From NCBI GenBank assembly GCA_944363645.1, contig CALVUR010000006.1:1-64000 (forward strand): a stretch of DNA of 64,000 nt. The letters run 5' to 3'. Made by a program: the position numbers and the translations under genes. Below, in pieces: positions 35,615 through 44,552 of the stretch (position 1 is the stretch's first letter; each line of letters starts with the position of its first letter). Origin of the DNA: an uncultured Clostridia bacterium (GTDB taxonomy: Bacteria; Bacillota; Clostridia; Christensenellales; Borkfalkiaceae). The notes beneath the pieces were generated by a model. The model worked only from the letters and a program-made list of their open reading frames with translations, searched no databases and was not told where the DNA came from.

Positions 35615-35808
35615 TGACATCCAGAACAATTTTTGCAATCGCCCGTGCAGTGTGGTATTTTTTTACCAAGACCGCCCACAACTTCGCCGTTAAAATTTTT
35701 TTCCATAACTTCACCGCAGTCAGGGCATAAAACTAATTCGTCATAAACCTTTACAAGTTTACTCATTTTTACCCCACACTTTGGGCATTTATAATCAAAT
35801 AATGGCAT
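35611..35808 (-). CDS. FmdB-type zinc-ribbon protein
   Basis: A 65-residue protein starting MPLFDYKCPKCG with a second CPDCGE pair, the FmdB/CxxC_CxxC_SSSS zinc ribbon, and a C-terminal cysteine-rich tail (CTGDCKNCSGCH) that may bind metal. GAGGTAG precedes the ATG. It lies 12 bases after the helicase gene and is probably cotranscribed with it. Function of the family is poorly known. Confidence 0.88.
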   Translation of the reverse strand: MPLFDYKCPKCGVKMSKLVKVYDELVLCPDCGEVMEKNFNGEVVGGLGKKIPHCTGDCKNCSGCH

Positions 35809-35820
35809 AATCTACCTCGT

Positions 35821-37668
35821 TTAGTTTCTTAAAAAATCAATGGCTTGCGCCTTTGATGGGAATTTTTTATAATAACATTTTTCGCCGTCTTTTCCGTCAA
35901 GTTCACCAATAATTTTTAACGCAACAGACCAGTCGTCCGTTATCACAAGTCGGCTGATGTGTTTTATTGCGTAAAACTTATTGCGATATTTTGTTACAAA
36001 CTGCGTTTCAATTTTCAGTTTGGCAAGTTGCTGTTTTTTCTCTTCCAACTCTAATTGTTTTTGCTTTTGTTGCTTGTGCAATTTAAGTAAGTCGTATGGC
36101 GTTGCATTTTTAATTTTCAATGCGTTTATTATTTGAGAGCAAGCCCCACGTGTAGCATAGCCGTTAGGGAAGGCTTTTTCAAATTCTTCGGCAGATATTT
36201 TACTTTTGATATAGTTAATCTGCTTTTCTGTCGCCGGCGAACGTTCCCATAAAAAGTAGTTTGACAGATCCCAAAAATTACGTTCGTCAGCGTGGTATTT
36301 TTCAAAGTAAGCCTTCGCCATGTTTAGGGCAGTTTGAAGTGTAAGTTTTACACTTTCGTTGTAAACAAACTTACCAAGTTTTTCGTCATAGCAGTAAAAC
36401 ATAAGCTTAGTGTTGCCAATCTCGTCTATTGCCTTAATGCCAATGCGGTCGCCACAACTAAACTGATAAACCAAGTCGCCGTTGGGCTTTTTGGTCCAGT
36501 TTATGTTGTAAGTATCCACGCCTTGCTCTTTGGCGAAAAGTTTAACCGCACTCACGTTTACAACCCAGTTTTCGGCGCAGTCGCTTAATTCGTCCATAAC
36601 TTGTTGCAAGTTTGAAAGCATGCCTTCCACCATATAATTGCGTGATTTTGGCACGCTGGACATGTCAAGCCCTAACAAGGTTGGCGCAGTGCAAATGTCA
36701 AGGTCGTCGGTAACCCCAACCAAATCTATAAGCGTAAGATAATTTTTGTCTGGTGCTTTTCGTAGTCCACGCCCAACCATTTGTGCGTACAAACTTTGGT
36801 TTTTGGTGGGGCGGGCAATGATAATGGTTTCAATAAGGGGGATATCTGTGCCTTCGGTAAAAATCATGCAGTTTACAATGCAAGGTATCTTTCTTTCGGT
36901 AAAGTCCTTTATAATCTGTTCACGGTTTTTGGTCTTTTGCGAAACAACAACAGCACCGGGTATTTTTTGTGCGATGTTTTCCGCATGGGATACCGAAGTC
37001 GCAAAAATAAGCGTTTGCCCACGTGCGTACTTTTGGTAAATGTTCGCAATCTCGCTGTTTATACCGTCAGTATCTATGGCAGTCTGTAAAGACCTCACCT
37101 GAAAGTCGCCCATAGACATTTTTACCGGCTTTAAGTTCCACGAAATTTTGGCACGCAAGCACTTTATATCGGTCAAATAATTGTTTTTTATGCCCCAAAA
37201 AAGGTTGCGCTCAAAAATTATTTCATCAAAAACATCGTCAAGCCGTACTTTATCGCCACGGTTTGGAGTTGCCGTAAAGCCCAAATGTAAGCGTGGTTCA
37301 AAATAAGAATACACCCTTTTATAACTTTTCGCCGCCGCATGGTGGGCTTCGTCAGTTATAATTATGTCAAAGTCGTCAGGCTTAAACTTGTCAAGACGGC
37401 GGATAAGCGATTGTATAGATGCCGATACAACCATCTCGCCGTTAGATGTAAGGTTTCCTTTTTCAATTCCGCACGGACAGTCATAATATTTTATGGGCTG
37501 GTTTACAAGTTCTTCACGGTGTGAAATAATAAGTACACGCCCTCTGCGCTTTATAGAAGAAAAGACTACCGTCTTACCAAGCCCCGTCGCCATGGATACT
37601 AAATAAGAACCATGATCTAAGTTATCAATTAAATTGACGCATTCTTTTTGGTAATCACGTAGCACCAT
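35821..37668 (-). CDS. Superfamily II DEAD/DEAH-box helicase
   Basis: A 615-residue helicase of the COG1061/SSL2 type. Motif I is MATGLGKTVV (about 25-33), Ia ISHREEL, II TDEAHHAAA, III GFTATPNRGD, then a helicase C domain with FTEGTDIPLIETII and motif VI QMVGRGLRKAPDKN. The C-terminal 200 residues include a glutamine/lysine-rich coiled coil (KQQKQKQLELEEKKQQ) and no recognised nuclease. Such proteins occur as repair or defence helicases; no defence partners are adjacent, so a housekeeping role is equally likely. Confidence 0.85.
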   Translation of the reverse strand: MVLRDYQKECVNLIDNLDHGSYLVSMATGLGKTVVFSSIKRRGRVLIISHREELVNQPIKYYDCPCGIEKGNLTSNGEMVVSASIQSLIRRLDKFKPDDFDIIITDEAHHAAAKSYKRVYSYFEPRLHLGFTATPNRGDKVRLDDVFDEIIFERNLFWGIKNNYLTDIKCLRAKISWNLKPVKMSMGDFQVRSLQTAIDTDGINSEIANIYQKYARGQTLIFATSVSHAENIAQKIPGAVVVSQKTKNREQIIKDFTERKIPCIVNCMIFTEGTDIPLIETIIIARPTKNQSLYAQMVGRGLRKAPDKNYLTLIDLVGVTDDLDICTAPTLLGLDMSSVPKSRNYMVEGMLSNLQQVMDELSDCAENWVVNVSAVKLFAKEQGVDTYNINWTKKPNGDLVYQFSCGDRIGIKAIDEIGNTKLMFYCYDEKLGKFVYNESVKLTLQTALNMAKAYFEKYHADERNFWDLSNYFLWERSPATEKQINYIKSKISAEEFEKAFPNGYATRGACSQIINALKIKNATPYDLLKLHKQQKQKQLELEEKKQQLAKLKIETQFVTKYRNKFYAIKHISRLVITDDWSVALKIIGELDGKDGEKCYYKKFPSKAQAIDFLRN

Positions 37669-38125
37669 AAAAAACTTTTAAACCCCTAAAATAACGCTAA
37701 TTTACACGCCTTTTATACGCCTTAAAGATTGCGTGTAAAAATTATTGCAAAAAATTTTTGCTAAAAAAAACAGATAAAACATCTAATAACATCAATTATA
37801 CAAGCCAAATCAAAATAAGTCAAAGAAAATCGTGTTAAAATTTTTAACTTGCAAATTTTTGGGCTGGGCTAAAATAAAAAAGGTGGAAAATTAAAAGGGG
37901 GAAAGCCAAAAAATTTTTTAGGCTAAAAAAGGTCAAATTTGTGCAACATTTTCCGGTCAAATTTTAGCGGTAAAGATTTTTAAACGCCCAATATTTTTCT
38001 GTTTATGCGGTATTATCATAAAGCCAAAATAAAAGCAAAATTTTTTCAAAATTTAAGGGGGAAAAAGTGGCAAAAATGGGCAAAAAAGTTTGTGTAATTT
38101 TTACAAAAAAAGTTGTCATAAACTA
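37669..38125. other. Gene-free region between divergent helicase and nrdG genes
   Basis: AT-rich with scattered G-runs (near 37880-37905 and 38056). No gene, repeat or RNA recognised. Confidence 0.6.
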
Positions 38126-38187
38126 TTGCAAAATGTACTTTTGGTGTGCTATTATATAGGTCCACAAATAAAGGGGGGGGGGATAAC
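38126..38187 (+). promoter_or_regulatory. nrdG promoter and ten-G ribosome-site tract
   Basis: TTGCAA (38126-38131), 18-base spacer, extended -10 TGCTATTAT (38147-38155), then a run of ten G at 38173-38182 six bases before the ATG at 38188. The run is the only candidate Shine-Dalgarno. A mononucleotide run this long could vary in length. Confidence 0.65.
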
Positions 38188-38883
38188 ATGATAATCAAAG
38201 GTTTACAAAAACTTACGTTATTAGATTACCCTGAAAAATGTGGCGCAACAGTTTTCACTTTTGGTTGCAACCTTCGTTGCCCCTTTTGTCACAATGCTTC
38301 GCTCGTTTTAAAGCGTGAAGGCGATGATGCGGTCATTAGTGAAGATTACTTTTTTGACTTCTTAAATTCCCGTAAGGGCATTTTAGACGGCATTACAATT
38401 AGCGGTGGAGAGCCACTTTTACAGCCCGATATCGTCCCTTTTATAATAAGGATAAAGCAAATGGGCTTTTTGGTAAAACTTGATACCAACGGCACAAACC
38501 CACAACTTCTTAAAAAACTTATTGACGAAAACCTTGTCGACTACGTGGCAATGGACATCAAAAATTGTTTGGAAAAATACCCCCAAACGGTGGGCGCTGA
38601 CGGCTTTGATACCACACCTATTAAAAAGTCTATCGAAATTTTGCTTGAAAATAGGGTGGAATACGAGTTTAGAACGACAGTGTGCTGCGAACTTTTTACT
38701 TTACAAGATTTTGAAAAAATTGGTGCACTTATAAAGGGCGCAAAACGCTATTTTTTGCAGGCATATTGCGACTCTGGCGATATATTGTGTGGCACTTTTA
38801 CGCCCCCTAAAAAAGAAGATTTGTATACTTATGCAAAAGCCCTTTCAAAAACCGTTGAAAAAGTGGGCATTCGTGGCATTTAA
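38188..38883 (+). CDS. nrdG: Anaerobic ribonucleotide reductase-activating protein
   Basis: Radical SAM enzyme that makes the glycyl radical on NrdD. The 231 residues start MIIKGLQKLTLLDYPEKCGATVFTFGCNLRCPFCHN with CxxxCxxC (about 27-34), then ISGGEPLL. The pattern is that of the TIGR02495 group (NrdG2-like), longer than E. coli NrdG. It is followed by nrdD after a 350-base leader. The start at 38188 is chosen because family homology begins there. Confidence 0.92.
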   Translation: MIIKGLQKLTLLDYPEKCGATVFTFGCNLRCPFCHNASLVLKREGDDAVISEDYFFDFLNSRKGILDGITISGGEPLLQPDIVPFIIRIKQMGFLVKLDTNGTNPQLLKKLIDENLVDYVAMDIKNCLEKYPQTVGADGFDTTPIKKSIEILLENRVEYEFRTTVCCELFTLQDFEKIGALIKGAKRYFLQAYCDSGDILCGTFTPPKKEDLYTYAKALSKTVEKVGIRGI

Positions 38884-39017
38884 CCTTGCAAAAAACCACC
38901 AAAAAACCGTATATCTGCCGTATAATGGCAAATTTACCAAAAGCACAACATCTTGTGCTTTTTATTTTTTCGACCACAAAATATTGTAAAAAATTAAAAA
39001 AATCACACAAAAAATAA

Positions 39018-39046
39018 TTGACAACAAATATCGCTTGTGATACTAT
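39018..39046 (+). promoter_or_regulatory. nrdD promoter
   Basis: TTGACA (39018-39023), 17-base spacer, TACTAT (39041-39046). The -10 region (ACTATATAAGAG) partly resembles one half of an NrdR box, but a full pair of boxes is not evident. Confidence 0.75.
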
Positions 39047-39078
39047 ATAAGAGCACACGAAAACGAGATAGATTTTTA

Positions 39079-39170
39079 AGGGCAGATAACTGCCTTTTTT
39101 GTAACTTTAAGGGCTTAAAAAAAGCCTTTTTTGTAACTATTAAGGTTTTAAAGGTGTTAAAACCGCAAAT
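39079..39170 (+). promoter_or_regulatory. Tandem hairpins in the nrdD leader (possible attenuators)
   Basis: Three consecutive hairpins: GGCAG/CTGCC (39082-39095) with a six-T run, AAGGGCTT/AAGCCTT (39110-39127) with a six-T run, and GGTTTTAA/TTAAAACC (about 39145-39163). The first two end in the same TTTTTTGTAACT sequence, as if duplicated. Both resemble intrinsic terminators placed between promoter and gene. Confidence 0.6.
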
Positions 39171-39235
39171 TTTCACAGTTTAAGTAATGGGCTATTAAAA
39201 CTTTCGGTGTAATAAAAAATTTATAAGGAGAGATT

Positions 39236-41644
39236 ATGTACAAAGTAGTTAAAAGAGACGGTCAAGAAGTAGAATTTAACATTTCCAAAATTGCATCAGC
39301 AATCACAAAGGCATTTTGTGCGGTAAATAAAGAATATCACAGCAGTGTAATTGATTTATTGGCATTAAATGTTACATCAGATTTTTCATCAAAGATTAAA
39401 GATGGCAAAATTGCCGTAGAAGATATACAAGACAGCGTAGAAAATGTACTTATCAAAGCAGGTTATAACGACGTTGCTAAAACTTACATTTTATATCGTA
39501 AGCAAAGGGAAAAAATCCGCAACATGAAGGCAACAATGCTCGACTATAAGTCCATTGTTGACAGTTATTTAAACGTTGCAGATTGGCGTGTAAAAGAAAA
39601 CTCAACGGTAACATATTCAGTTGGTGGTTTAATTTTATCTAACTCTGGCGCAATCACGGCAAACTATTGGTTAAGCGAAATTTACGATCCCGAAATTGCA
39701 AACGCACACAGAAACGCAGACATCCACATTCACGACTTATCAATGCTTACAGGTTACTGCGCAGGCTGGTCCCTTCGTCAGTTAATCGCCGAAGGTTTAG
39801 GCGGTGTAACGGGCAAAATCACATCTTCACCAGCAAGCCACTTGGCAACACTTTGCAACCAAATGGTAAACTTTTTAGGCATAATGCAAAATGAATGGGC
39901 TGGCGCACAAGCATTTTCTTCATTTGATACATACTTAGCACCATTTGTAAAGGTAGACAACTTATCTTATCGTGAAGTTAAAAAATGTATTGAATCTTTC
40001 ATTTACGGCGTAAACACCCCAAGCCGTTGGGGCACACAAGCACCATTTTCAAACGTAACTTTGGACTGGGTTGTTCCTAATGACTTAGCCGAACTCAACG
40101 CTATCGTTGGCGGTAAGGAAATGAACTTTAAGTACAAAGATTGCCAAAAGGAAATGGACATGGTAAACAAGGCGTTTATCGAAGTTATGATTGAAGGCGA
40201 CGCAAACGGTCGTGGCTTCCAATACCCCATTCCTACATACTCAATCACACGTGATTTTGACTGGTCAGAAACAGAAAACAACAAACTCTTGTTTGAAATG
40301 GCTGCAAAATACGGCACACCTTATTTTTCAAACTACATCAACAGCGACATGCAACCAAGCGATGTTAGGTCAATGTGCTGTCGTTTGCGTTTAGATTTAA
40401 GGGAATTACGCAAAAAATCAGGTGGCTTCTTCGGTAGCGGTGAAAACACAGGTTCTATCGGCGTTGTAACAATCAACATGCCACGTATCGCTTACTTATC
40501 AGCAGACGAAAGCGAATTTTATAAACGTTTAGATAGGTTAATCGACATCTCTGCAAGGTCTTTAAAGACAAAGAGAACGGTTATTACTAAACTTATGGAA
40601 GAAGGTTTGTATCCATACACAAAACGTTACCTTGGCACATTCAACAACCACTTCTCAACAATCGGTATCGTCGGTATGAACGAGGCTTGCTTAAACGCAA
40701 AATGGCTCGGTAAAGACCTTACAGATCAAGCATCACAAGACTTTACAAAACAAGTTTTAACTCACATTAGGGAAAAACTTTCTGACTATCAAGAAAAGTA
40801 TGGCGATTTATACAATTTAGAGGCAACACCAGCCGAATCAACTTCTTATAGGCTCGCTAAACACGATAAAGAACGTTACCCAGATATCAAGACGGCTAAC
40901 GAAAATGGCACACCATACTACACAAACAGTTCACACCTTCCCGTATCTTATACAGACGATGTATTCTCAGCACTCAAAATTCAAGACGAGTTGCAAACTT
41001 TATATACCTCTGGTACTGTATTCCACGCATTCTTGGGTGAAAAATTGCCCGATTGGAAGGCCGCTGCTACACTTGTAAGAAAGATTGCCGAAAACCACAG
41101 ACTTCCTTACTACACATTGTCCCCAACATACTCTGTTTGCAAAAACCACGGCTACTTGGTTGGCGAACAATTCATCTGCCCACACTGCGGGGAAAAGACC
41201 GAAGTATATTCAAGGATAACCGGTTACTATCGTCCCGTTCAAAATTGGAACGACGGTAAGGCTCAGGAATATAAGGACAGAAAGGTTTACAAAATTACCG
41301 ACACAATCAAAGATTGCAAGGTAGTTTTTGAAAATGATAGTTGTAAAAATTCTGATTGTAATAACCAAACAGTCAATGCCCAAAATTGCAGTACTTGTGA
41401 AGAAAGGGAAGACTGCCACTACGTACTTTGCGCAACAAAAACTTGCCCCAAATGCACTATGATTCAAATGATTCTCGATAAAAACGGCGTAAGTTATGAC
41501 AAAAAGTATGTTGAAGAAGAAGCCCAATTTTTCCGTGACAACGGCATTACCGAAGCCCCAACTTTACTTGTTATGAGTTCACACGGCGCAGAAAAAATCG
41601 TAAATCCATCAAACATTAAAAAATACTTTGAGGAAATTAGATAA
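39236..41644 (+). CDS. nrdD: Class III ribonucleotide reductase with fused C-terminal redoxin
   Basis: Oxygen-sensitive reduction of ribonucleoside triphosphates. The 802 residues hold an ATP-cone (about 3-92), the ten-stranded barrel with the thiyl-radical region SMCCRLRLD, a zinc site (CKNHG...CPHCGEK) and the glycyl-radical loop YYRPVQNWNDGKAQE (Gly about 674). Known NrdD proteins end soon after this loop; here a cysteine-rich linker and a glutaredoxin/NrdH-like domain follow (CATKTCPKCTM, CxxC about 737-740; TEAPTLLV cis-Pro loop). The stop overlaps a thioredoxin reductase start (TAATG). I infer that the fused redoxin supplies electrons instead of formate. Confidence 0.95.
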   Translation: MYKVVKRDGQEVEFNISKIASAITKAFCAVNKEYHSSVIDLLALNVTSDFSSKIKDGKIAVEDIQDSVENVLIKAGYNDVAKTYILYRKQREKIRNMKATMLDYKSIVDSYLNVADWRVKENSTVTYSVGGLILSNSGAITANYWLSEIYDPEIANAHRNADIHIHDLSMLTGYCAGWSLRQLIAEGLGGVTGKITSSPASHLATLCNQMVNFLGIMQNEWAGAQAFSSFDTYLAPFVKVDNLSYREVKKCIESFIYGVNTPSRWGTQAPFSNVTLDWVVPNDLAELNAIVGGKEMNFKYKDCQKEMDMVNKAFIEVMIEGDANGRGFQYPIPTYSITRDFDWSETENNKLLFEMAAKYGTPYFSNYINSDMQPSDVRSMCCRLRLDLRELRKKSGGFFGSGENTGSIGVVTINMPRIAYLSADESEFYKRLDRLIDISARSLKTKRTVITKLMEEGLYPYTKRYLGTFNNHFSTIGIVGMNEACLNAKWLGKDLTDQASQDFTKQVLTHIREKLSDYQEKYGDLYNLEATPAESTSYRLAKHDKERYPDIKTANENGTPYYTNSSHLPVSYTDDVFSALKIQDELQTLYTSGTVFHAFLGEKLPDWKAAATLVRKIAENHRLPYYTLSPTYSVCKNHGYLVGEQFICPHCGEKTEVYSRITGYYRPVQNWNDGKAQEYKDRKVYKITDTIKDCKVVFENDSCKNSDCNNQTVNAQNCSTCEEREDCHYVLCATKTCPKCTMIQMILDKNGVSYDKKYVEEEAQFFRDNGITEAPTLLVMSSHGAEKIVNPSNIKKYFEEIR

Positions 41645-42546
41645 TGAATGTAGATATTATTATCGTTGGTGCTGGCACAGCCGGTATGACAAGCGCAATC
41701 TACGCTTTAAGAAATAATAAGTCCGTGCTTATGTTAGAATCTACTTCGGTGGGCGGTCAAATTGCCTTCTCACCAAAGGTAGAAAACTTCCCGTCATATC
41801 AAAGCATTTCCGGTAGCGACTTTTCAAACAAACTTTTCGAACAAGTTTTAAAACTTGGCGCAAATTTTGAACTTGAAACTGTTACCGCTATCGTGAAAAA
41901 AGGGGAAGAATTCGTTGTTGGTACTGACGTATGCGAACACACAGCAAAGTGCGTTATTATCGCTAACGGCGTAAAGCAAAAACATCTTCCTATCGAGGCT
42001 GAAGAACGCCTTTTAGGTAACGGTGTTTATTACTGCGCAATTTGTGATGGTGCTTTTTATAAGGGTAAAGAAGTCGCTGTTATTGGCGATGGCAATACCG
42101 CACTTCAATCAGCACTATTGCTCTCTTCAATCTGCTCAAAAGTTTATGTGCTTACCTTAACCGATAAGTACTTTGGCGATCAAGCCCTTATTGACCAACT
42201 CAAAAAGACACAAAATATCGAAACGCTTACAAACACTAACGTTGTTGACTTTTTAGGCGACGAAAACTTAACCGCCGTTAAAGCCGTTAAGGACGGTAAA
42301 GAATTTTTACTCGAAGTCCCAGCCGCTTTCGTTGCAATCGGTCAAATTCCCGATAACGAAAGGTTTGCAAACTTGGTCGATCTCGATAAAGATGGCTACA
42401 TTGTTACAAACGCAAGTATGCAAACAAAAACACCGGGCGTTTTCGGTGCAGGCGATACAACGGTAAAACAAATTCGCCAGTTGACAACTGCCGTTTCTGA
42501 TGGTGCTGTTGCCGCTATGAGTGCGATTGAATTTTTAAGAAAATAA
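41644..42546 (+). CDS. trxB: Thioredoxin reductase-like flavoprotein
   Basis: The 300 residues form a low-molecular-weight thioredoxin reductase: FAD-binding GAGTAGMTSAIYAL at the N-terminus, redox pair CAICDG (about 135-138), NADPH-binding GDGNTALQSALLL and GAGDTTVKQIRQLTTAVSDG at the C-terminus. Translationally coupled to nrdD by a one-base overlap, so it probably reduces the redoxin domain fused to NrdD. NADPH or ferredoxin as donor cannot be decided; the basic NADPH-phosphate motif HRRxxxRA is not seen, which leaves the donor open. Confidence 0.92.
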   Translation: MNVDIIIVGAGTAGMTSAIYALRNNKSVLMLESTSVGGQIAFSPKVENFPSYQSISGSDFSNKLFEQVLKLGANFELETVTAIVKKGEEFVVGTDVCEHTAKCVIIANGVKQKHLPIEAEERLLGNGVYYCAICDGAFYKGKEVAVIGDGNTALQSALLLSSICSKVYVLTLTDKYFGDQALIDQLKKTQNIETLTNTNVVDFLGDENLTAVKAVKDGKEFLLEVPAAFVAIGQIPDNERFANLVDLDKDGYIVTNASMQTKTPGVFGAGDTTVKQIRQLTTAVSDGAVAAMSAIEFLRK

Positions 42547-42553
42547 ATTTTTT

Positions 42554-42583
42554 AAAGCCCTTGCTCATCGCAGGGGCTTTTTT
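42554..42583 (+). terminator. Terminator after trxB
   Basis: AAAGCCCTTGC / GCAGGGGCTTT stem (one wobble) with T-run. Confidence 0.88.
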
Positions 42584-42679
42584 ATGGACGGCGGTAATTT
42601 CCATTTAAAACGGATAAAAAGTAATATGCATGGCAAAAATTTTGCTATAACAATATTATATATTTATCTTGTAAAAACT

Positions 42680-42710
42680 AAAAGGTGGGGCAATAAGCCC
42701 GTTATTTCGG
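42680..42710 (-). repeat. Dispersed element, intergenic (14/16 core)
   Basis: Core CAATAAGCCCGTTATT at 42691-42706 with AAAAGGTGGGG left arm; right arm lost. Confidence 0.7.
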
Positions 42711-42718
42711 TAAAATTA

Positions 42719-42752
42719 AAAAAAGGAAGGCAAAAAACGCCTTCCTTTTTTG
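42719..42752 (+). terminator. Second terminator in the trxB-antiporter gap
   Basis: AAAAAAGGAAGGC / GCCTTCCTTTTTT stem, seven-base loop. Could stop transcripts from both sides. Confidence 0.85.
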
Positions 42753-43035
42753 GTTTTTTAAGTTGAATTAAAATTACAAGTTAAATATTGAATAAAACTT
42801 TCAGCCAAGTTAAAAGTGCAGATTTTAAAAAAATTTGTGCTTAAAACGGTTGTTTTTTTACAAAATCTGCCTTGTTTTTGGCTATAAATTTTTAAAAATT
42901 ACATAAGTGTTTAGTTAAATTTAAAAGTTTACAGATTGCTAAAACTCACTTTTTTTTACTGTTTTCAACAATGGTGTGGGGGTAACTTGCAATATAAAAG
43001 CCAATTTACAAAGTTTAAAAAACCAATTTATAAAA

Positions 43036-44262
43036 TTATTCAGCCTTTGTTTGTTTTGGTTTTTTTGGTTGCTTTGGTGGCAAAACAATTTCGCCAGCCT
43101 TCATTAAAGAAAATTTGGTAACCAACGGACCAACAAGTTCGTAAATAAGTGTTGCTGATAAAATTACTGTGGTAACTAATTCCGCATAAATAGGCAAATC
43201 GGCAATGACTTCTTGCACCATACCAATGGCAACGCCCGCTTGTGGCAAAAGGGTAAGTCCCAAATATTTTTTTACATTAGGCTCAGATTTTGCAAGTTGA
43301 GCGCCCAAAGCAGCACCCGTGTATTTACCAACCATCCTTGCTACAAGGTAAACAATACCAACAACACCAACCGAAACTAAAATTCTTACATTAAGTTGTG
43401 CGCCAGAGATTACGAAAAACAGTATGTAAAGTGGGTGCGACCATCTGTCGTAAGAATCCATTACCGGCTCGGTATGTGTATCAAAGTTGCAATAAATTGC
43501 ACCAATCATCATGCACAAAAGTAGGTTAGACAAGTTCCAAAGTTTTGAAAGCGCAACACCCATGAAGATGCATAAGATGATAAGCGTTAAGCGGTTTGCC
43601 CTTGAATGGAAAATTTTTACACCGCCAGCAACAATAAAGCCAAGCACTGCGCCAACGCCAAGCGACAAAACGATTTCTTTTAAAGGTTCTAAAAGTACCC
43701 AAGCGGTAAATTGTGTTCCGCTTACAAGCGTTTGTGATACTGCAATAGAGATTGAGAAAATCATCAGCCCTATTGCGTCGTCGATTGCAACAACGGGTAC
43801 AAGTGTATCGGTAAGGGGCCCCTGTGCCTTGTATTGATGTATTACAAGCAAGGTTGCTGCTGGTGCTGTTGCCGTTGCAATAGCGCCAAAAACAAATACA
43901 ACAGGCAATTCCACAACGCCCAAAAAGTAAAGCAAAAGCATTGCAAGGTCAACAAGTAAAGCAGTAAATACCGCTTGTACAACGGTTATGATAAACACGC
44001 CCTTACCAAGCGTTTTTAAGTGGTTAATTTTAAAACTAAACCCGATTGAAAAGGCAATAAAGCCTAAAGATAGTTCGGATAGTAAACTTAATGAAGATAT
44101 AAGTTCTTCGTTTACAATACCGAATGTATATGGGCTTAAAATAAGACCAGCAAGTAGGTATGCCGTTACGTTGGGAAGGTGTACAAGGTTGCAAATCCTT
44201 GTCATTATAAGCCCTAAAGCAAGTAAAGCGGCAAGCGACAATAAAAGTGTTACAGTTTGCAT
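43036..44262 (-). CDS. Cation:proton antiporter, CPA2 family
   Basis: Membrane Na+ or K+/H+ exchanger with about 12-13 helices over 408 residues. The ion-binding helix shows the two adjacent aspartates in VVAIDDAIGLMIF, the CPA hallmark. The C-terminus is short and basic (KQPKKPKQTKAE), with no RCK domain as in KefB/C. AAGGAG precedes the ATG. Ion specificity cannot be read here. Confidence 0.88.
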   Translation of the reverse strand: MQTVTLLLSLAALLALGLIMTRICNLVHLPNVTAYLLAGLILSPYTFGIVNEELISSLSLLSELSLGFIAFSIGFSFKINHLKTLGKGVFIITVVQAVFTALLVDLAMLLLYFLGVVELPVVFVFGAIATATAPAATLLVIHQYKAQGPLTDTLVPVVAIDDAIGLMIFSISIAVSQTLVSGTQFTAWVLLEPLKEIVLSLGVGAVLGFIVAGGVKIFHSRANRLTLIILCIFMGVALSKLWNLSNLLLCMMIGAIYCNFDTHTEPVMDSYDRWSHPLYILFFVISGAQLNVRILVSVGVVGIVYLVARMVGKYTGAALGAQLAKSEPNVKKYLGLTLLPQAGVAIGMVQEVIADLPIYAELVTTVILSATLIYELVGPLVTKFSLMKAGEIVLPPKQPKKPKQTKAE

Positions 44263-44459
44263 AAAATCACTCCTTAATAAACCGCAAAAAATAGGTCTAT
44301 GAGCCGATTAACTCATATTTTTTTCGTTCATTGATGAATTATAGTCCCATTTTTTGTAAAATGCAACAAAAATACAGTTAAAAAAGTAAAAAAATGTGCG
44401 AAAAATCTACCTATAGCCCAACAAATTAAAAATTTTTTAAATATTTTTTGCAATAACAC

Positions 44460-44488
44460 TTGATATTTTGTTTTTTTTATTATATAAT
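44460..44488 (+). promoter_or_regulatory. Promoter of the acidic Glu/Pro-rich protein gene
   Basis: TTGATA (44460-44465), 17-base spacer, TATAAT (44483-44488). Confidence 0.75.
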
Positions 44489-44552
44489 ACTAAATGTGTA
44501 GGAGTTTATAAAAACTAAACCGCCATATTTTTGTGAAAAGAGGTTTAACATT

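Larger units (their letters stand above)
42584..43035. other. Convergent gene-free region after trxB
   Basis: It contains a diverged dispersed element, a second terminator and AT-rich sequence; no gene seen. Confidence 0.6.

Noticed and set aside
35821..37668. Helicase as part of a defence island
   Set aside because: No nuclease, methylase or known defence partner adjacent; FmdB neighbour and housekeeping context give no support.
39041..39060. NrdR box pair at the nrdD promoter
   Set aside because: Only a half-like match (ACTATATAAGAG); no second box at the usual spacing.
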